A stretch of DNA of 64,000 nt from contig JANSYR010000015.1 in assembly GCA_024742285.1 (NCBI GenBank), forward strand, positions 62,001 through 126,000, written 5' to 3'. The notes beneath the pieces were generated by a model. The model was not told the origin of the DNA. It saw only the letters and a list, made by a program, of their open reading frames with translations, and ran no database searches. Numbering within the stretch: position 1 is the stretch's first letter; each line of letters starts with the position of its first letter. The DNA is from a bacterium. GTDB taxonomy: Bacteria > Myxococcota_A > UBA9160 > UBA4427. A program made the position numbers and the translations under genes. Positions 17,008-26,262 of this stretch are shown here, one piece after another.

Positions 17008-18468
17008 CTAGCGCCGATACTTGTCCATGCGCTGGACGACGTTGGTCAGATAGCGACGGGTCTCCGCATAGGGCAGCTGCCAGACGAGCCGGCGGTAGAC
17101 GTCTTCGGGAGAGAGCGCGTTGATCTCCCGGAAGGCGGCCTTCGGGCGCGTTCTCCCCGTGAAGGCCCGAAAGACGTTCCCCGCGCCCGTGTTGTACGCG
17201 GCGATCGCGCAGTAGAGCCGGCTGCGCGGATCGCGGATGCCGGCCAGGTAGCGATTCAGCACGATGTCGAGATAGATCGCGCCGATCCGGATGTTGCGCT
17301 CCGCATCGAAGAGATACGACGGCGCGAGCAGTCGCGGTCGTCCGTAGAGCACCGCGCTCGCGTCGAGACCGGCGCTCCGCGGCACGATCTGCATCAGTCC
17401 GTAGGCCGGCGCGGAGGAGCGAGCGAGCGGATTGAAGGCCGACTCGGTCTCGATGATCGCGAAGACGAGCGCCGGATCGAGGCGCCGCGCCCGTGCGTAG
17501 CGATCCACGAGGTCGAGGTAGACCCGCGCGCGCGACGGGAAGCGCTGCGGCACGGGCGGCGGACGGACCGAGGGCGCCTCTGCGCGAGGGAGCGCGGGTG
17601 CGGGCTCCGGCTCCAGATCCGAGGGCTTCGGCCGCGGGATCTCCTGCGGCGTGAATCCCGGCATCGGCGCCGCGAAGTCGCCGCGCTCGAGTCGCTCGAG
17701 CTGAGCGAGGACGGTCGCCGGATCGAGCGGGATCTCGACCTGCTGCATCGTCTCCGCGCCGATCTCCACCTGCCGGGTCTGCGCCCGCGCCACCAACAGG
17801 CCGACGACCGCTTCGAGGGCGCTCTCCTCGACCCGTGCGTCGCCCGTGAGGACCGGCCAGAGGATCGGCGTCGAGGCAAGGGCACCGGATTCGAGAGGCG
17901 CCCCGGTTGCAAGGGTGGCGGCGGCCTGCGTCTCGATCCCCTGGGCAATCGGATCGCGAGCGACGGCTTCGTCGATGCTCTCCACGAGCGCAGCGCGCAC
18001 GCGCCGGCGCAGCGCCTCGCCCTCGATCCCGCCGTCGAGGGACTCGAAGACCAGCGCCTCCCGCGCGAAGTCGATCTGCCGTCGCTCCCGCTCGTCCTCG
18101 CTGTACTCGACCCAGACGAAGCGTTCGTCGGTGGTCGGCTCCCCCCAGACTGCGGCGCGCTCTTCCTGGACGGCGGCGACGACCGCGGCCTCGATCTGCC
18201 GCAGGTCGGCCGCGGCGGTGTCGAGCTCGGCGATCGCCGCTCGGTAGCGCTCGGCCTCGTCGCCTTCGAAGGCGGCGATGCGCGCCTGCTCGAAGCGCTC
18301 GAAGGCGGCGTTCGCTTCCTCGGCCGAAACGGGCGCCTGCCCGGCCGCCAGTGCCGGCGCCAGCACACCGAGGCCGCACGCGAGCAGCACACCCGCGCGG
18401 CTGCGGGCGCCGACCGAAACGGCGAAGGCACGTCGGCACTTCGCCTCGTCCGTACCTCGTCGGCCCAC
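17008..18468 (-). CDS. Membrane/periplasmic lytic murein transglycosylase (MltC/SLT-like)
   Basis: A 486-residue secreted enzyme. A GTG start at 18468 is supported by GGAGG about 8 bases upstream; a signal peptide ends near APALAAG. The middle region resembles the DUF3393 N-terminal domain found in MltC. The C-terminal SLT domain begins near residue 315, with catalytic Glu342 in ETESAFNPLARSSAPAYGLM, followed by the family motifs GLMQI and AYNTGAGNV. It should cleave the MurNAc-GlcNAc bond with 1,6-anhydro product, for wall turnover. It lacks an obvious lipobox, unlike enterobacterial MltC. It is divergent from the monooxygenase gene. Confidence 0.87.
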   Translation of the reverse strand: MGRRGTDEAKCRRAFAVSVGARSRAGVLLACGLGVLAPALAAGQAPVSAEEANAAFERFEQARIAAFEGDEAERYRAAIAELDTAAADLRQIEAAVVAAVQEERAAVWGEPTTDERFVWVEYSEDERERRQIDFAREALVFESLDGGIEGEALRRRVRAALVESIDEAVARDPIAQGIETQAAATLATGAPLESGALASTPILWPVLTGDARVEESALEAVVGLLVARAQTRQVEIGAETMQQVEIPLDPATVLAQLERLERGDFAAPMPGFTPQEIPRPKPSDLEPEPAPALPRAEAPSVRPPPVPQRFPSRARVYLDLVDRYARARRLDPALVFAIIETESAFNPLARSSAPAYGLMQIVPRSAGLDASAVLYGRPRLLAPSYLFDAERNIRIGAIYLDIVLNRYLAGIRDPRSRLYCAIAAYNTGAGNVFRAFTGRTRPKAAFREINALSPEDVYRRLVWQLPYAETRRYLTNVVQRMDKYRR

Positions 18469-18572
18469 CTCACCCCTCCCCGCGTCGCGTTCCGAGCGAG
18501 CATAGAGGGTCGACGGGGTTGCCGCGTCCCCGCGGCTACTTCATCGTCGTGCCTTCGCCCAGGAGTCATCCG

Positions 18573-20036
18573 ATGCCCGCCACGTCCCCTGCCCAGCCCC
18601 TCCGCGTCGCCGTGATCGGCGCGGGCCCCTCCGGACTGACGGCCGGGCGCGAGCTCCTCCGTGCGGGGTTCGAGCGCTTCACGATCTTCGACAAGGCCGA
18701 CGCGGCCGGCGGGACCTGGCATCAGCACTCGTACCCGGGGCTCGCCTGCGACGTGAAGGCCGCTGCGTACACCTTCTCCGACGGCCCCAACCCGGAGTGG
18801 AGCGCCACCTTCGTCGAACAGAAGGAGATCGAGGCCTACCTCCAGCGCATGGCGGACGAGTTCGGCCTCGCCCCCCACATGACCCTCGACACCGAGATCA
18901 CGAGCTGTCGCTACCAGCCCGACGGCACCTGGCACCTCGACACCGCCGGCGGCGACCTGCACGAATTCGACGTCGTGATCAACGCGATGGGCAATCAGCA
19001 CACGCCGCTCTTTCCCGAGGTGCCGGGCATCGACACCTTCGCGGGTCCGTCCTGGCACTCGACCGAGTGGAACCACGAGGTCCCCCTCGAAGGCAAGCGG
19101 GTCGTACTGGTCGGCTCCGCCGCAGCGGCGGTCCAGATCGTGCCGGAGATCGCGAAGGTCGCCGGGCATCTGACCGTCCTCCAGCGCACGCCCAACTGGA
19201 TCCTTCCCCGCGGAAGCAAGCCCTACTCGGATCTCAGCCGGTCGCTCCTGGAGCTCGCCCCGCTGCGGAAGCTCCACCGCTGGTTCCACCACAAGATCAT
19301 GCACCTCTCGACCGGCGCGTTCATCGTCGGCGACAAGATCCAGGCGCGAGTCGAGAAGATGGGCCTCGACCACATCGAGAAGAGCGTCGCAGACCCGACC
19401 CTCCGCGAACAGGTGACGCCGAAGTCGCGCTTCGGGTGCAAGCGCCCGCTGATGTCCGACTTCTACTATCCCGCGCTCCAGCGGGACGACGTCCGTCTGG
19501 TCCCGCATGCCGCGCGAGAGGTCGTGCCCGAAGGCGTCGTCACGACCGAGGGGGAGACGCTCGAAGCCGACGTCGTGATCTATTGCACGGGCTACAAGGT
19601 GATGGACTTCGAGCGCATCGACGTGATCGGCACGGGCGGCGCCTCGCTCGCCAAGCGGATGGAGGAGGCGCCGGAGGCCTATGTCGGCAGCGCCGTGCCG
19701 GGCTTCCCGAACTACTTCTTCGCGCTCGGCCCGAATGCGCTGATCGCCTCGACCTCGTTCTTCGATGCCGCCGAGATCAACCTGAAGGCGATCGTCCGGC
19801 TGCTCGGCGAGAAGCAGAAGGCCGGCGCACGGGCGATCGACGTCACGCCCGAGGCACACGAGCGCTACAACGCGTGGGTCGTCGAGGCGCGATCGGTCTT
19901 CTCCTGGGGCGTCGACTCCTGCAACAGCTACTACCGCACCCCCTCCGGCCACACGCCCTTCCTCTTCCCCGGCGACATCGACACCTTCTGCCGTCAGCGC
20001 GACGAGATGACCCTGGCCGACTTCCAGGTGGTCTGA
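18573..20036 (+). CDS. Flavin-dependent monooxygenase, Baeyer-Villiger type
   Basis: A 487-residue flavoprotein. The FAD Rossmann motif GAGPSG is at 16-21, followed by GGTWHQHSYPGLACDV, typical of class B monooxygenases. The Baeyer-Villiger fingerprint FxGxxxHxxxW is visible at 156-166 (FAGPSWHSTEW), here followed by Asn. The second nucleotide motif is GSAAAA at 181-186, where the middle Gly of GxGxxA is Ala. The enzyme should use NADPH and O2 to turn ketones into esters/lactones, or to hydroxylate. The start at 18573 has AGGAG at 18561-18565. It is followed after 13 bases by an HCCA-isomerase-like gene, probably the same transcript, suggesting a cyclic or aromatic ketone pathway. Confidence 0.88.
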   Translation: MPATSPAQPLRVAVIGAGPSGLTAGRELLRAGFERFTIFDKADAAGGTWHQHSYPGLACDVKAAAYTFSDGPNPEWSATFVEQKEIEAYLQRMADEFGLAPHMTLDTEITSCRYQPDGTWHLDTAGGDLHEFDVVINAMGNQHTPLFPEVPGIDTFAGPSWHSTEWNHEVPLEGKRVVLVGSAAAAVQIVPEIAKVAGHLTVLQRTPNWILPRGSKPYSDLSRSLLELAPLRKLHRWFHHKIMHLSTGAFIVGDKIQARVEKMGLDHIEKSVADPTLREQVTPKSRFGCKRPLMSDFYYPALQRDDVRLVPHAAREVVPEGVVTTEGETLEADVVIYCTGYKVMDFERIDVIGTGGASLAKRMEEAPEAYVGSAVPGFPNYFFALGPNALIASTSFFDAAEINLKAIVRLLGEKQKAGARAIDVTPEAHERYNAWVVEARSVFSWGVDSCNSYYRTPSGHTPFLFPGDIDTFCRQRDEMTLADFQVV

Positions 20037-20049
20037 GGAGACTCTCCGG

Positions 20050-20712
20050 ATGGCCTCCGAACAGCCGCTCGAGTTCCAGCTCTACTGGTCCTTCCGCAGT
20101 CCCTATTCGTACCTGATCCTGCGTCGACTGATCGAGTTCGTCGAGGCCCACGACGTCGTCTGCGACGTGCGGCCCGTCTATCCGATCGCCGTCCGCACGC
20201 CGGAGTTCTTCGAGAAAGTGAACCCGCTCTGGCCGCCCTATCTCCTGCGGGACACCACGCGAATCGCCGAGATGGAGGGCATCCCCTACCGCTGGCCGCG
20301 CCCGGATCCGATCGTCCAGGACATCGCGACCCGAAAGATCGCGGCCGAACAGCCCACCATCCGTCGCCTCACCCGCCTCGGGATCGCCGCGTGCGAGCGC
20401 GGCCGCGGCCTCCTCTTCATCGACCGGGTCAGCCGGACGATCTGGGACGGCAGCGTCGCCGGCTGGAACGAAGGCGACCACCTCGCGAAGGCGGCGAGCG
20501 CCGCGGGACTCGACCTCGCGGAGCTCGACGCAGCGATCGAAGCCGAGCGCGAGCGCCACGAGGCGGCCATCGAGGCCAACCAGGACGCCCTCGACGCGGC
20601 CGGCCACTGGGGCGTGCCGACGATGGTCTTCGAGGGTGAGCCCTTCTTCGGACAGGATCGGCTCGACCTGCTGATCTGGCGGATGGGGCAGCGCGGCCTC
20701 CGGCTCCGCTAG
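20050..20712 (+). CDS. DsbA-fold 2-hydroxychromene-2-carboxylate isomerase-like protein
   Basis: A 220-residue thioredoxin-fold protein of the DsbA/kappa-GST group. The opening LYWSFRSPYSYLILRRLIEF carries the SPYSY motif of HCCA isomerases, and the C-terminal WGVPTMVFEGEPFFGQDRLD contains the cis-Pro region and the GQDRLD ending typical of the family. These proteins isomerise aromatic ring-opening products with glutathione; many homologues have undefined substrates. It lies 13 bases after the monooxygenase and is likely part of the same operon. There is no CxxC, so an oxidoreductase role is unlikely. Confidence 0.85.
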   Translation: MASEQPLEFQLYWSFRSPYSYLILRRLIEFVEAHDVVCDVRPVYPIAVRTPEFFEKVNPLWPPYLLRDTTRIAEMEGIPYRWPRPDPIVQDIATRKIAAEQPTIRRLTRLGIAACERGRGLLFIDRVSRTIWDGSVAGWNEGDHLAKAASAAGLDLAELDAAIEAERERHEAAIEANQDALDAAGHWGVPTMVFEGEPFFGQDRLDLLIWRMGQRGLRLR

Positions 20713-20727
20713 CTCCCGCGGTGGCGC

Positions 20728-21726
20728 CTACGACAGCGCCACGTCCAGCACGAGCCCGACCAGGAAGAACGCGCCATAGCGGCGGGTGAACCAGAAGGCG
20801 ATCCCCACGAAGTAGAGGGGCCACACGCCTTCCGGAAACGCCTTCGGCGGGTGTTCCGGGCGCGGGTACTTGAAGACCTGGAAGACGCGCCCGAGCGAGA
20901 ACGCCGAGAGCAGCGTCACCAGCATGACCGGGTGGAAGAACCCGGTCCAGACCAGGTACACGACGACCGGGTACTGCGCGAGCAGGAGCCCCACCGTCAC
21001 CTTGCGCGAGAGCGACTCCCCGAGGATCACGGGCAGCGTCCGGATCTTCTTGCCCTCGTCGAAGGCGAGCTTGTCCGTGTGCTTCCCGAAGAGGACCGCC
21101 GTCGGGCCGAGGGCGTAGGCGAGACTCGCGATCGCGACCTCGTTGCTCCAGTCGCCGGTGATCACGAAGTAGCTGCCGCCGACCATGAGCGGGCCCCAGA
21201 CGAGGAGCACCGCCGGCTCGCCCATTCCGATGTACTTGAGCGGCCAGGTGTAGAAGAGGACGAAGAAGAGCCCGCTCGCAAGGAGCGCGAGGGTGATGTC
21301 CCCGCGATCGGAGACGAACACGAGGTAGAAGCCGATCGCGAGCGCGATCCCGCCGGTGATCGACGCGTAGGTGATCAGCTGCCGGACGGTCAGGAAGCCG
21401 TCCTCGACGGTTTGTGGACCGTACTGGGTCCGGAAGTAGTTCCCCTGGTCGACGCCCTTCCAGTGGTCGGTCAGGTCGTTCACCAGGTTGTTCGTCGCGT
21501 GCGCGAGGCAGAGCCCCGCCGTCACGAGCACGAAGAGGATGGCATCGAAGAGCCCCGCCTTGTACGCCAGCACACCGGCGAAGGCGGAGGACGTGAAGGT
21601 CATCACGATCACCGCCGAACGGGTCGCGATCAGCCACCGCGAGACGAGGTCGAGCCCGTCCCACTCCTGCTTGTCGATCCGGGGCATCTCCGTCAGCGCC
21701 CGCCCCCACATCGCAACGTCCGGCAT
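20728..21726 (-). CDS. UbiA-family prenyltransferase (MenA-like)
   Basis: A 332-residue protein with about eight or nine membrane helices. The two Asp-rich diphosphate/Mg sites of UbiA enzymes are visible: NLVNDLTDHWKGVD near residue 80-93 and GKHTDKLAFDEGKKIRT near residue 210. The family transfers prenyl chains to aromatic rings or similar acceptors, as in menaquinone and ubiquinone synthesis. The ATG at 21726 is chosen because AGGAGG lies just upstream; an in-frame upstream start at 21762 has none. It is divergent from a COQ4-like gene 118 bases away, which supports a quinone-related role. The acceptor is not identifiable. Confidence 0.82.
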   Translation of the reverse strand: MPDVAMWGRALTEMPRIDKQEWDGLDLVSRWLIATRSAVIVMTFTSSAFAGVLAYKAGLFDAILFVLVTAGLCLAHATNNLVNDLTDHWKGVDQGNYFRTQYGPQTVEDGFLTVRQLITYASITGGIALAIGFYLVFVSDRGDITLALLASGLFFVLFYTWPLKYIGMGEPAVLLVWGPLMVGGSYFVITGDWSNEVAIASLAYALGPTAVLFGKHTDKLAFDEGKKIRTLPVILGESLSRKVTVGLLLAQYPVVVYLVWTGFFHPVMLVTLLSAFSLGRVFQVFKYPRPEHPPKAFPEGVWPLYFVGIAFWFTRRYGAFFLVGLVLDVALS

Positions 21727-21844
21727 CGTGGTCCTCCTGGGGCCCTGGCCCCGGTGCCGCATTCTACGTCTCCCGGCGCGCTCCGTCCCTCGCTAGATTC
21801 GGCGCCGAACCCGCGTCCGCCTCGACACGTGCCAGGAGACCGCG

Positions 21845-22297
21845 ATGCCGTTCGTCGACTACGCCCCGGAAGAGCCCCTGCGTGATGCCCGCGCGCGCTA
21901 CTTCGCGTCGAGCGGCCTGGGCGACGGCGGCTACCAGGACGCGTGGGTCGTGTTCCGCGCCCGCGGCATCCCCTTCGCCGCCGTCCCCAACTCGCCTCAG
22001 CGCGTTCGCTCGGTCCGACTCCACGACATCCACCACGTCGTCGCCGGCTACGACACGAGCTGGACCGGCGAGGCGGAGATCGCCGCCTGGGAGCTCGCAT
22101 CGGGCTGCCGGGACCACTACGCAGCCTGGGTCCTGAACGGACTGGCACTCCTGATCGGGCTCGTGATCGCGCCGCTTCGTGTCCGCGACGCATGGCGTCG
22201 CGGACGCGCGACGAAGAACCTCTACGACGGCGAGTGGGACGAGACGATCCTCGATCGGAGCGTCGGCGAGCTGCGCGCCGAGCTCGAGCTGGCGTAG
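21845..22297 (+). CDS. COQ4-like metal-motif protein
   Basis: A 150-residue protein. It carries the zinc-ligand signature of COQ4, HDxxHx11E, starting at HDIHH (about residue 60) with Glu in WTGEAEIAAWE exactly 11 residues after the second His. The rest (GGYQDAWVVFRARGIPFAAV, NSPQRVRSVRL) also resembles bacterial COQ4 homologues, though it is shorter than the roughly 220-residue eukaryotic protein. A hydrophobic segment (VLNGLALLIGLVIAPL) may anchor it to the membrane. COQ4 acts in ubiquinone ring modification, and the divergent UbiA-type gene strengthens that context. Its stop lies at the edge of the 34-bp tandem repeat. Confidence 0.72.
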   Translation: MPFVDYAPEEPLRDARARYFASSGLGDGGYQDAWVVFRARGIPFAAVPNSPQRVRSVRLHDIHHVVAGYDTSWTGEAEIAAWELASGCRDHYAAWVLNGLALLIGLVIAPLRVRDAWRRGRATKNLYDGEWDETILDRSVGELRAELELA

Positions 22298-22361
22298 GAG
22301 AGGACGTCAGTCGTCGACCGGAAGGGTGTAGGAGAGGACCTCAGTCGTCGACGGGAAGGGA
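22294..22361. repeat. 34-bp tandem duplication at a gene end
   Basis: Two adjacent 34-base units (22294-22327 and 22328-22361) are 31 of 34 identical. Unit two contains the last codons and stop of the PQQ dehydrogenase (minus strand, ...SLPVDD-stop); unit one would encode TLPVDD-stop. Its left edge also covers the COQ4-like stop. This looks like a recent small duplication. Confidence 0.95.
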
Positions 22362-24314
22362 ATAGGCGACGACCGCGTCGCCGGGAACGGTGCCGAGCGT
22401 GCCGTGGCCGCCCGCGGCGATCACGACGAATTGCCGTCCGCCCGGCCGCACGCGATAGGTCATGGGCGTCGCCTGCCCGCCCGCCGGGAGTCGATCCTGC
22501 CAGAGCAGCTCGCCGGTCAGGGTCGAGTAGGCCCGCAGATACGCGTCCATCGCGGCGCCGATGAAGACGAGGCCGCTCTTCGTGACCATCGGCCCGCCCA
22601 TGCTCGGCAGGCCGAAGTCGAAGCCGATCGGAAAGAACGGGATCATGTCGCGGGTCGTCCCGAACGGCACCTCCCAGAGCTTCTCCCCGCTCTCGAGGGA
22701 GACCGCCATCAATACGCCCCAGGGCATCGGGATGCACGGCACGCCGAAGGGCGAGACGAGCACCGACTGATCGATCAGATACGGCGTCCCCGCCATCTCG
22801 CTGATCCCCATGTGGAGATCGGCTTCTTCGGCGCGCACGCCGGTCTCGCGCGGAACCAGCCGGTGGACCTGCGCGACGAAGTTCTGGTTGAGCACGACGA
22901 CGCGACGTTCGGGGTCGTGGGCCAGGCTTCCCCAGTTCGCGCCCCCCGCGACGCCGGGGTACTGGATCGACCCGCCCAGGCTCGGCGGCGTGAAGATGCC
23001 TTCGTTGCGCAGAGTCTCGATCTGCTCCCGGCAGGCCCCGCGGTCCCAGGGCGTGAACCCGAAGGCGTCGTCCGGCTCGAGCCGATGGGGATGGAGCGCC
23101 TTCGGGAAGGTCGGAAAGGGCTGGGTCGGCGACGTCGTCTCGCCCGGGACGTCCGTCTGGGGGACGGGTCGCTCCTCGACGGGGAAGATCGGCTCGCCGG
23201 TCTCGCGATCGAGCAGGAAGAGATGCCCCATCTTCGTCGGCTGGGCGACGGCGGGAATCGCCCGCCCCCCCTTCTCGACGTCGAGGAGCGTCGGCTGCGA
23301 AGCCACGTCGTAGTCCCAGAGGTCGCGGTGAACGCTCTGGAAACGCCACACGGGCTTCCCGGTCGCGGCGTCGAGGGCGACCGTCGAGCTGCCGTAGTAG
23401 TCGAAGCCGTTCCGGTGCCCCCCGGCGAAGTCGGGGCTCGGGTTGCCGAAGGGGACGAAGACGAGACCCCGCTCCGGATCCGCAGAGAGGATCGACCAGG
23501 CGTTGGGCGTGCCGCGATGGAAGCGCGGCTCCCCGTCGATCGGCGGCAGCGGCGCCACGCCCGGCGGCACGGGATCGAAGGCCCAGCGAAGCGCACCGGA
23601 CCGCACGTCGAAGCCCCGGATCACCCCGCCCGGCGCATCGATCCGCCGATTGTCCCGGACCATCGCGCCGGTCACCACCACGTCGCCGATCACCGTCGGC
23701 GGCGACGTCATGTAGGTCTCCCCGGGCTCGATCTCGCCGAGTCCCCGATCGAGGTCGACGCGACCGGCTTCACCGAAATCGGCGCAGGGTGCGCCGGTCG
23801 CGGCATCGACGGCGACGAGCCCGTTGTCGAGGGTCCCCATGAACACCCGCGCCGAGCAGACGCCTTCCGGCTCGCCGGCCGACCAGTACGCGACGCCGCG
23901 ACAGGTGAGCGTCATGTCGCTCTCGAGACGGGGCTTCGCGTCGTAGACCCAGCGCTCCTCTCCGGTCTCGGCGTCGAGGGCGAAGATCCGTGAGAGCGGC
24001 GAGCAGAAGTAGAGTGTGTCCCCTTGGAGGATCGGCGTCGCCTGGAAGGCCGTCTTCTCCGCGCCCGGCCGGACGCCCGCGACGTCGCCCGTGTGATAGG
24101 TCCACGCGACCTCGAGGTCTTCGACGTTCGAAGCGGAGATCTCGGTCAGGGGCGAGTAGCGCGTCCCACCGGGATCCCCGCCGTAGGTCGGCCAGCCCGC
24201 CGATCCGGCCTCCTCGGCGCCGGCGCCGCCCGGCGTCGCGAGCGCGAGGGCGAAGGCGAGGACGCAAGCGAGGGCGAGCCGACGGATCGCGCGATCGAAG
24301 TCGGTCCCCGTCAT
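22341..24314 (-). CDS. PQQ-dependent dehydrogenase (quinoprotein, GDH-like propeller)
   Basis: A 657-residue periplasmic enzyme. A signal peptide (about 1-33, ending GGAGAE) precedes an eight-blade quinoprotein propeller. Family landmarks are WPTYGGDPGGTRYSPLTEI at the start, repeated LDAETGEERWVYD-type Trp-docking blades, and VHRDLWDYDVASQPTLLDV, which carries the catalytic Asp of membrane-type glucose dehydrogenases. Unlike Gcd it lacks the N-terminal membrane domain, so electrons must leave through a partner. Its ATG overlaps the stop of the upstream haem/propeller gene (TCAT at 24311-24314 on the plus strand), so that protein is the obvious electron acceptor. It probably oxidises a sugar or alcohol. 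Confidence 0.88.
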   Translation of the reverse strand: MTGTDFDRAIRRLALACVLAFALALATPGGAGAEEAGSAGWPTYGGDPGGTRYSPLTEISASNVEDLEVAWTYHTGDVAGVRPGAEKTAFQATPILQGDTLYFCSPLSRIFALDAETGEERWVYDAKPRLESDMTLTCRGVAYWSAGEPEGVCSARVFMGTLDNGLVAVDAATGAPCADFGEAGRVDLDRGLGEIEPGETYMTSPPTVIGDVVVTGAMVRDNRRIDAPGGVIRGFDVRSGALRWAFDPVPPGVAPLPPIDGEPRFHRGTPNAWSILSADPERGLVFVPFGNPSPDFAGGHRNGFDYYGSSTVALDAATGKPVWRFQSVHRDLWDYDVASQPTLLDVEKGGRAIPAVAQPTKMGHLFLLDRETGEPIFPVEERPVPQTDVPGETTSPTQPFPTFPKALHPHRLEPDDAFGFTPWDRGACREQIETLRNEGIFTPPSLGGSIQYPGVAGGANWGSLAHDPERRVVVLNQNFVAQVHRLVPRETGVRAEEADLHMGISEMAGTPYLIDQSVLVSPFGVPCIPMPWGVLMAVSLESGEKLWEVPFGTTRDMIPFFPIGFDFGLPSMGGPMVTKSGLVFIGAAMDAYLRAYSTLTGELLWQDRLPAGGQATPMTYRVRPGGRQFVVIAAGGHGTLGTVPGDAVVAYSLPVDD

Positions 24315-26197
24315 CGCGCCGACGCGTCCGCCCGAACCGCGAGCGGAACCGAGCCCAGCGCGGCCGCGTCCGAGAAGAATCCACTCTCGGCGGGCGTCGG
24401 CGCGCCGTCGGGATCGATCCGCACGACTTTCGGCACGCCCTCCTCGATCTGCCAGGTCGGCCCGTTCGAGTTGGAGGTCCAGATCCGCCCCTCGGTGTCG
24501 AAGTCGACCTCCCGCGTATAGGTCACGCGCGTCGGCAGCGGGTAGACCGTGAACGCCTCGCTCTCCGGATCGAAGCGGATCATCGTGTCGCTGTTCGTGC
24601 CGCAGATCCACACGACGTCGGTCCCCGGCTCGACCGCGAGGGCATACGGGGTCTCGGTCCCCAGCGGCTCGATCGGCAGGTCCCAGGTCCGGAACGCGCG
24701 GCTCTCGAGGTCGAAGTGCGCGATCAGACTCTGGGAGAAGCTCGGGATCCAGAGCCCGCCCTTCGAATCGAAACGCAGACGCCGCGGAGTCTCGAAGGGC
24801 GTCGCGACCATCTCGTACTCGAGGGTCTCGGGGTCGATCCGACCGATCTTGTGCTCGTTCAGCTGGCTGAACCAGACGCCCCCGTCGGGCGCGATGTCGA
24901 TCCCGTAGGGCACCGGCATCTTGATCCCGTCGCCGTCGGCGGCCGCGCCGCGGATGTCGATGATCCGGCCGAGGCGCAGGAAGAACGGCGTGAGGCGCAG
25001 GAGCATCGCCTGGGTGAAGTTGCGCGCGGGCAGCCGGACGTGGGTCTGCTCGTTCGTTGCGGGGTCGAACATCCCGACGTGATTGGTCGCGGCCATCGTG
25101 TACCAGATGCGCCCTCGCTGATCGAAGCGGAGCGTGTGCGGATAGATCCCGTCGGCGACCTCGTGGATCTCGAAGGTCTCGCTCGCGGGATCGAAGCGCG
25201 CGAGCTGATTGCCGCTCGCGAGCGTGATCCAGATCGAGCCGTCGGGGGCGGTCTGGAGCGAGTGGGGACCGACGTACTTGTTGTCCGCTGCCTCCTCGCG
25301 CGAGCTGCTCGCGAAGACACCACCGAGGGGCAGATCACCGTGGGGCACGATCCAGCTCCGGCGTTCGGGGACCGGTCCCGAGAGATCGAGGCGGTGGAGC
25401 TGGTCCTGGGGCCCGTCCACCGAGTAGAGGCGACCGTCCGGGTGCATCATCACGTCGTGCTGGTTCGAGCCGCGCCCGCCGAGGGGCCACTCCTCGATCA
25501 CGGCCCGCCGCGCTTCCGGGCTCGGGAGCGCGTAGGTGTGCGGATCGAAGTCCGGAGGCACGAGCTCCGAGACGGCGCGGTCGTGCTCGTAGGCTTCGAT
25601 CAGGACGCCCGGGAGCTTCTCCCGCAGCGAACGACTGATCATCCCCCCGCGCGTGCCCATCAGCCGGATCAGCTTCTCCCACTCCTCGTGGGTCCGCTCC
25701 CGTCGCGTGGCCCAGTTGCCCTGCTGGTGGCAGTAGGTGCACTGCTGCTTCAGCTCGGCGCGTTCCTTCGGATCGTCGATCCGCGCGAGCACGCGGTCGT
25801 ACCAGACGTTGGCTGGGAGCTGATAGGCGACGTCGACGGGATCGACGGTGCGCGTGAGCGAGAAGTCGAGGGACTCGAGTCTGCTCGGCCCGACGTCTTC
25901 GCGGAGATGGTCGTCCCAACCGATCCGACGTACGCGAACGGCATAGTCGTCCGGGTGGTCGAGCTCAGGAGAGACGTAGCGCCCGACGTCGTCGCTGAAG
26001 ACGGTGATCGCGTGGCCGGGATCGCCGTGCACGAAGCTCACCATCGCCCCCGCGATCGGGCGCCCGTCCGCTTCGGAGGTGATCGTGCCGAAGAAACGGT
26101 CGGCGTTCGCCGGAAGCGCGAATCCCACCAGGATCGCCAAGGCGACCGTGGCTCGGGCCCACCGACGCGACCCCGGTCGTGTCACCGTCTTCGCCAT
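24311..26197 (-). CDS. Haem-binding beta-propeller protein (CarboxypepD_reg-like + CxxCH + Vgb/SMP-30-like propeller)
   Basis: A 628-residue secreted protein. A signal peptide (ending LPANAD) is followed by a carboxypeptidase-regulatory-like beta-sandwich (about 33-115; GTITSEADGRPIAGAMVSF, LDFSLTRTVDP). A single c-type haem motif CTYCH comes next at about residue 153, in a helical segment, and then a six-blade propeller like virginiamycin B lyase/SMP-30 (GPHSLQTAPDGSIWITLASG, PYGIDIAPDGGVWFSQLNEH). The propeller-only relatives are lyases or lactonases. With an attached haem and a coupled PQQ dehydrogenase, an electron-relay role is more likely. The reverse (substrate binding with a haem sensor) remains possible. 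Confidence 0.8.
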   Translation of the reverse strand: MAKTVTRPGSRRWARATVALAILVGFALPANADRFFGTITSEADGRPIAGAMVSFVHGDPGHAITVFSDDVGRYVSPELDHPDDYAVRVRRIGWDDHLREDVGPSRLESLDFSLTRTVDPVDVAYQLPANVWYDRVLARIDDPKERAELKQQCTYCHQQGNWATRRERTHEEWEKLIRLMGTRGGMISRSLREKLPGVLIEAYEHDRAVSELVPPDFDPHTYALPSPEARRAVIEEWPLGGRGSNQHDVMMHPDGRLYSVDGPQDQLHRLDLSGPVPERRSWIVPHGDLPLGGVFASSSREEAADNKYVGPHSLQTAPDGSIWITLASGNQLARFDPASETFEIHEVADGIYPHTLRFDQRGRIWYTMAATNHVGMFDPATNEQTHVRLPARNFTQAMLLRLTPFFLRLGRIIDIRGAAADGDGIKMPVPYGIDIAPDGGVWFSQLNEHKIGRIDPETLEYEMVATPFETPRRLRFDSKGGLWIPSFSQSLIAHFDLESRAFRTWDLPIEPLGTETPYALAVEPGTDVVWICGTNSDTMIRFDPESEAFTVYPLPTRVTYTREVDFDTEGRIWTSNSNGPTWQIEEGVPKVVRIDPDGAPTPAESGFFSDAAALGSVPLAVRADASAR

Positions 26198-26262
26198 CGC
26201 GCTCCTCCCCCTCGAAACGCGGGGCCTGGTCGACCCGCGCGCCCGCTCGATACCCTAGCAGG

